Shown piece after piece: positions 58,871 through 64,000 of a DNA stretch of 64,000 bases (positions within the stretch are counted from its first letter, which is position 1; every line of letters begins with the position of its first letter). The position numbers were made by a program, and so were the translations under genes. The stretch is from contig JALBYF010000070.1 in assembly GCA_023212725.1 (NCBI GenBank), forward strand, positions 29,276 to 93,275. The letters are read 5' to 3'. The DNA comes from Tranzscheliella williamsii (Eukaryota; Basidiomycota; Ustilaginomycetes; Ustilaginales; Ustilaginaceae). The notes under the pieces are model-generated. The model saw only the letters and a list, made by a program, of their open reading frames with translations, was not told the origin of the DNA and searched no databases.

Positions 58871-59283
58871 CCACCTCCCCACCGACCTGTATACACGAGC
58901 CGGTCACCACCTAGCATGCCAGAATAGAAGCAACGCACACGCGAAGCGATTATTGTTTCGCAGTGGATCGTCGAAGCGCACGCCCTGGGCAACGTGGCCA
59001 GCATCACGAGAGGCAACAAGGAGTAAGAATAAGGGATGTGTTGTCCCTAGCCTTCGCGCATTGTCCCGCACGGTAGAATAGCGACCTTTTTGCTCTACCT
59101 ATCCGAGGTAACCTGTTTCATCGGCCTGACTCTCACCCAACACTCTGACGCACACTAGCAAACCAGTCCGGTGTATGCCTGTCAAGAAGAATCATCAAAA
59201 TGCATACACATTACCTGGCACGACAGAGCGGGGTATAAGGGTAACGGTAACATGCAGCGTGGAAACATGTCCACCATCAGGAT
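58871..59283. other. intergenic, no gene seen
   Basis: 413 bp right of AFG1. From here to the window end the gene content changes to decayed and accessory sequence. Confidence 0.5.
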
Positions 59284-61140
59284 TCAGGAAGGGATCTTCG
59301 CGATACGGCGCGGCCATAGAGAGGTTCGGTAGGCTATTCGGTCGACGCTCGGTTTCGAAGGTGTGCTCTGATGGGACTCGGGATCATTGCGCTGCCTCGC
59401 CGGTACTGCCGTCTGGAACTCGTCACCGGCATGGCGGTCTGATGCTCCATCTTCGCCTTGAGTTTCTCCTGTCGAGGTGCTTGAGTCGAGCGTGGGTCCA
59501 GCTGAGGGCGTGCCAAACGGTGCGTCAGTCGCCGCGGCATCGAGGTCGGCAAACGGGTCCGGCCAGCATCGTAAATCGAGAACGTTGGGCGCGACGCTAC
59601 GCTGGTCGAGGCCGCAGCCCGGATTACGTTTACCGAGTCCCCCTGGATGTTGCTCAGCACCTGCCGCAGCCTGCCCGCCGCAATCGTGAATGCGTGCGGC
59701 GGACCGAGGCAGACGCACTCTCAAGCTCCACGGATGAGATTTCTACATCGTGTGGGCCCTCCTCTGCTGCAACAAAACCGGCAGTGTGAAATGGGGGAGG
59801 TAGTGGCGCGTCGCACACCTCCGCGCGCGAATGCGCGCTCCATTGCATGTTTCAGCCTTTGGGCTGCTCGCGCTCTAGGAGCTCTTCGGAATACATGATC
59901 TCGGAACCAAAGACACCGCCATTGACAGTATGCGCGCTCCTCTCGGACCGCGATACCGAAGTCGTGGCTTCGGACGCGGTGGAGAGTCCCAGCAGCGAGT
60001 CTCTCGCGATGTGCCAGTACCCGGCAATGTCTTCGCTTTTGTCCGCACTACTTCGAGGCGGGGTAGTAACGGTCGAGCTACGCTGCTGAGAAGGTGTGGC
60101 CGTGGAGGACGACGAGGGCAAATCTGTGGACGTCCCGGAATGCGCCTTGGAGGGACGAGTCGGCGTGGCTGAAGCCGAGCTGGGAGCTCCGAGGCCGTTG
60201 ATTCGTGCGGCTCTGGACAGACCTTTGCTCGTAAGTTAGATGGGAACATGACATTGGGCGGCAATATGCCGCGAAAACCGCCTACATTGGCACCCGCGCC
60301 TGTTGTTCTGGCATCGTCATTGTGAGATTCGGCTTCCGTGGCACTGGTGTCGTTGGCGCTAGCCTGGTGATGTGGACGCTGTTGGTGCGCGAGCTCAGTA
60401 GCGACATGGTGGCAGAATGCTGAAAATCTCACCGTCCTGCCTAGCTGGTCCTCCACTCCCGAACGAATCTGGCATGGTGGCGAGCATCTGCTCTAGTACC
60501 GGATCGTTCGAGCCTTTGCAGCTGATTCTCTCGGACATCTCGATCTGGGATCGTACGACGAGCACCACTTCATCCTCGATGAAACCCCACAGCTCCTGTT
60601 CCGCTTCGAGCACTTCGTTGTAGTACTGCGCCTTGACTGCGTCGATCTCATCGACGTAAGACTGTAGTTCGGCAGGAGCACGACGGAAAGGGTTGAGGTT
60701 ACGTTCCTTTTCCTTGCCCGCGCAATGATTCCTGGCCTCTGCTTCTTTGAGTTTTTTGGACTTGTCTGAGTTGGCTTTGACGTGCAGTACCTGCCGCTCT
60801 GTGCACGCGGCACAGTAGGCGTCGTACTGGCTGAGCAATGGGATGGGAGAGAAGTTTTCCAGAATGTGTCGCAAAGGACTTGCTCCTACTTGCTCTTTAC
60901 AAAGTGTAGGCCGGAAGCTGCTTGAAGACCAAGAGACCGGAGCCAGACCCGTGGGCGCCTTTGACGCAAGCGCAGGTTTCCAGTGCACAAGCCAAGTCGG
61001 AGGAGGCCTTGGCCATGGCGAGCATGGCCGGGGCGTAAGTCTTGGCGGAAGCGAGAAGAGCCTCGTATGCGCTAAGAGAACTTCTCAAGTCTGCCCTTGT
61101 GATCAGACCGGACGATCGAGATGGGGTTGAGCCAAGCGAT
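59284..61140 (-). pseudogene. decayed I-BAR (Ivy1-like) phosphoinositide-binding protein gene
   Basis: On the minus strand the order is LITRADLRSSLSAYEALLAS, AMAKASSDLACALETCACVKG, then in another frame GLQAASGLHF, an in-frame TAG, EQVLCDTFW, then a further frame change to IPLLSQYDAYCAACTERQ and the long helical stretch LQSYVDEIDAVKAQYYNEVL, then SQIEMSERISCKGSNDPVLE. This is the order of an I-BAR domain (membrane-curving, phosphoinositide-binding; yeast Ivy1 acts at the vacuole). At least two frame changes and a stop fall in about 100 bp around 60860-60960, and no intron explains them all. The downstream part (60400-59300) is Ser/Thr-rich and also broken into frames, including an in-frame stop at 59852. 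The family assignment rests on my memory of its sequence. Confidence 0.6.
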
Positions 61141-61589
61141 CGTCCTAGCTGACAGCGACAGCGACGGTGGACCCTTCGGAGAATGTGCTTTGGTTTGCTG
61201 TGAACCGTAGTTGTGAATGTTGTGAGGATACGAACAAGCGTAGTCCAGCATCGTATTCGACCAACGGGGAAGCAACGGTGCAGTTGGAGATGAGTTGATG
61301 AGGCATGGGCAGCAGCGCAACCATAAAGGCTTGTCTCGGCTATACAAGCAACTACACTACGGGCCACACACCATCACATGCTCGGTGATCGGTAAGATTT
61401 ATTATCGTCTCTTATGTGCTGCCTTGATTGGCTTGGCTAACCAGCTGTCCAGGCTCGTAAGATGGATGGTATGCTGTTATGTGCCGGTGCTTGTGTCTTC
61501 CTGTGTTTGTTTCATGCTTGCTTGAGCCGTAGTTCCCACGTTTCGGCATAGGCAATCATTGTCTCTGTACACGGTGGAAGCTGACAAGC
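61141..61589. other. intergenic between the two decayed genes
   Basis: 449 bp; possible upstream relic of the I-BAR gene at its left edge. Nothing else. Confidence 0.4.
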
Positions 61590-62927
61590 TCAGACTGCTT
61601 CCCTTGTGACCAGCTGCTGCAAGAGACCTACAGTTTGCTCAACATGTCTCAGCACCGGGTATGAGCTTGTATTGAGCGACCGAATGTGCAAAGAGCAGAA
61701 GTTCGCCTCTTTGGGGTGCTTGCTGCTCAGCCACTTTGTGGCCCTCTTTGAAAGGGTGTCCCTTACCACCTTTGCTGCCGTGTCATTCTGCTGAAGAAGT
61801 GCTTTCCTGACTTTGCCTTGTGGGTCATCTATGGCTAGCGTGCCATACCATTCTCCTGCGTGCGGCTTGCGCTGAAGCATCTCAAGTCCCAGGTCCATCA
61901 CCAACACAAGAGGTCGGTGTCCTTCCTTGGTGCTGTTGAGTACAGGCGGGCCCCAGATGTTACAGGCAACATTCTTGATCGGGTCTGCATCCTCGTCATC
62001 AGTCTTGTCCTGACAGATGCCTGTTGCGGTGTCATCCACACCCTTGCTAATTGGGCCTGCTTGGTCCGTGTCAATGATAACAGTCCACTTCGGTGTGGTC
62101 TTGTTTCTCTGAAGCTTCGTTTGAATGCCCAGGTAGGTGAAGTTCCGTTCGTCCAGCACCTGATCGAGTTGGCCATGATAAACCAGGATCATCATGTCGA
62201 TACCGGTCTGGTTCGGGCTGCACTGGAGAGCAGTAGTACAAGCCCATGCATCCATGAGCGAAGTGGTTGTGATACCAGCTCTCAATTCATCGCTTAGAGG
62301 AATGAACTGAGTGAAGCTGACGTAGCAGCCTTCGATCCTCTGGAGCAACTCCGATTTGTCCTTAATGCTCGTCAGCCCAAAATTGTCACCTAGAAGTGTC
62401 CTCAGGAAGACATCCAATGGTACAGCAGAAAGCTGTATGGTGTTGTGGAACATGCCGGTTGGGGTGTTACGGTGTTTCTTTTCTTCGAGCACAGGATGGT
62501 TGCAAAAATCACGGGCAAGGACAAGGAGAAGGCATGATAAAAATTCGCCTACTGTTCTGCGATGAAGGAGAGCACCACTGAAAACCAGCTCAAGCAGGAG
62601 AGTCTTCAGCGCAGATTCCCAAATTCGCTTGTCTGCCAATGCCTGCATCGCACTGAGAGCGAGGGCAGGCTTGTTTGCAGTCATTGTCACAATCATTTTT
62701 GAATCCTCCATTGTTCGGAAAATGCACATGTGTCTATGCACCCCTTCGCAAGCCAGTTCAAAAGCTCTCTCTTGGCTTTGTGATGCAAAGCGGATGGCAT
62801 CGTTTGTGCGAGCTGAGGACGTCAGAGCGGTGGGTATGTACCTGCAGACCAAATCCAGCCAGAGCCTATTCGAAAACACAGCAACGACGTGATGGTGGTC
62901 TGCAGGGTCAAAACGATCACCGCACAA
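61590..62927 (-). pseudogene. N-terminally truncated PD-(D/E)XK-like protein of a transposon-associated family
   Basis: A 445-codon minus-strand frame with no ATG at its start (the earliest start-like codon is TTG), so the N terminus is missing or diverged. The C-terminal half carries TGIDMMILVYHGQLDQVL (Asp) and, after a short loop, NFTYLGIQTKLQRNK (Gln-x-Lys), the D...QxK core of restriction-endonuclease-like folds, followed by PLVLVMDLGLEML. The middle is helical: RAFELACEGVHRHMCIFRT, LALSAMQALADKRIWESALK, LLLVLARDFC. This is reminiscent of basidiomycete proteins, often multi-copy and next to mobile elements, in which such a fold is joined to an upstream P-loop ATPase domain, as described for Crinkler-RHS-type effectors. 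No P-loop is present here. Family and origin are inferred. Confidence 0.5.
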
Positions 62928-63924
62928 TAACTTGGACCGGCCAAATCATATCACCTCGCTATCTGGCACCGACTGCCAAAGCTGCAACACCAGACAGAAA
63001 GGGAGGAAGTCTGCTCAGAATGAAAACTTTGATATGTCAACACATAGAACTAGTACCTACCGGCCTTCCAATCAATTTGAGTCATGACATGAGCAGGAGA
63101 TCTTGCACAGTGGTGGGAGCATCATTCTGCTTAAAGACGTTGTCACGCGGTAAGCGAACGCCCAGCAAAAATATGTCCAGCTCGCGTTTCAAACCCTTGA
63201 CCCCTTTATTAAACTTATGCGTCTGGTGGTCAATGCACTTTGGTAGGATATGACATTCACAGTAGATGGTGATAGTTTACCTAATGCAAGTTGATACTAA
63301 ATCTCAAGTGAGTCAATCGGTTCACAGAGTGAGCATTCATCACACTTGGGGCTAGGAAGAATGTTGTAAGAATGGACATGTTGCTCTCGACCGGGGGTCG
63401 AGGGCATAGTGCTTATATATGTGCACTTTGTGCTATAAGGGGAACGAAGTGTGGACCATAGGCGCAATAGTGGGCATATGGTGAGTGTCTCTGCTGAGCA
63501 GGTGAGAGCTCACTTAGGGTAGCTCTTGTCCAGTGCCTCCATGTCAATGGAGTTCAGCACAGCAGATGATGTTTCCCAGCAGGGAGCAAACATCGTGTAC
63601 TTGCATTCTGTTAGGAACAAAGAACATATTCTTGCAGAGAAGGAATTCACTCCCTGTGTAGGACACAGAGAAGAATTCGTTCTAATGAGGGCCCTAAGGG
63701 GATCACATGCATGCGACACCTTATAGGGTTTGCCAACACACAGCCAGATTCTAACACCCTTAGCGCATTTGCATTCCTGATCCTGATCTCTATCCCAATC
63801 CGAGCTTCCTGCAATCCGAGCTTTTCCTCTCGGCCGACTCCTTTTGATCCTCTGCGCACTGACCATTTGTGTCAGGACCCTCATCACTCTCAGCAAGTAT
63901 ATAGCTAGCTCCCTGTCGCGATCC
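62928..63924. other. lower-GC repeat-like DNA
   Basis: No intact gene. AT-richer than most of the window, with TATATA near 63414-63419. The style suggests degraded transposon or LTR sequence; I see no TG...CA pair or target duplication that would prove it. Confidence 0.35.
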
Positions 63925-64000
63925 TGTTACGCCCCAGGGTCTGATAACCTCTGGCACTGGGTAAAGCACCGGTGTGACCGGTGCTGGGGTAGAGGCTGGG
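63925..64000. repeat. GC-rich segment with a 9-bp hairpin; possible LTR or element edge
   Basis: AGCACCGGT (63965-63973) and ACCGGTGCT (63977-63985) form a perfect 9-bp stem with a 3-nt loop. The segment begins TGTTACG, a common LTR 5' end in basidiomycete Ty3-type elements. It runs off the window, so it cannot be confirmed. Confidence 0.4.

Noticed and set aside
63925..64000. clear LTR retrotransposon call
   Set aside because: Only a TGTTACG start and a hairpin are visible; no second LTR, primer-binding site or coding region within the window.
1..64000. tRNA, rRNA or CRISPR features
   Set aside because: I looked for B-box-like and repeat-spacer patterns by eye and saw none; a tRNA scan would be needed to exclude small genes.

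Overview
This window is nuclear DNA of a GC-rich, gene-dense, intron-poor fungus. Most genes have no intron or one; those seen are mostly 67-112 nt with GTRAGT-type donors, and several have CTRAY-type branch points. Protein families and sequence style (fungal Zn2Cys6 regulator, PNS1, PMP3, ZIM17, siderophore-type acyltransferase, polyQ/Ala-rich insertions) fit a basidiomycete. A smut-type Ustilaginomycete is my best guess; this is inference, since I could run no search.

Layout. 0.1-2.8 kb: three genes of mitochondrial character (COX20, a TPR protein, RRG7). 3.0-8.2 kb: a YqjM-type old yellow enzyme, a quinone-oxidoreductase-like MDR protein and an IucB/MbtK-type hydroxyornithine acyltransferase. 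9.2-15 kb: a large Zn2Cys6 regulator and an Fe-S L-serine dehydratase with a mitochondrial-looking leader. 15-20 kb: a multi-spanning RING-H2 protein, a DNAJC8/Spf31-like splicing co-chaperone and a conserved unknown. 20-21.8 kb: no gene I can defend. 21.8-31.2 kb: a second old yellow enzyme, a GNAT, PMP3 (four exons, one of only 3 nt), an unknown, a secreted GH92 alpha-mannosidase and a LOR/Tubby-like protein. 33-37 kb: PNS1 and a 4-coumarate-CoA-ligase-like enzyme with a peroxisomal-type C terminus. 37-39 kb: an intergenic stretch with a 352 bp Mutator-like MITE. 39-43.5 kb: a secreted GPI-type protein, ZIM17 and a three-exon HNH nuclease in a lower-GC patch. 45-58.9 kb: mostly housekeeping genes (amidase, mitochondrial AAA-like ATPase with degenerate motifs, TMA20, NDUFAF6-like, PHS1, PAQR receptor, AFG1). 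59-64 kb: an accessory end with a decayed I-BAR-domain gene, an N-terminally truncated PD-(D/E)XK-like protein of the type that travels with transposons, and lower-GC repeat-like DNA.

Working together. A mitochondrial theme recurs (COX20, RRG7, TPR protein, L-serine dehydratase, ZIM17, AAA-like ATPase, NDUFAF6-like, AFG1), and two pairs share a divergent promoter that may couple expression (TPR/RRG7, AAA-like ATPase/TMA20). I see no complete secondary-metabolite cluster and no coherent new defence system. The most unusual items are the 3-nt PMP3 exon, the MITE with a clean 9-bp target duplication, the two decaying genes at the right end, and the ATGA-overlapping upstream ORF at RRG7.
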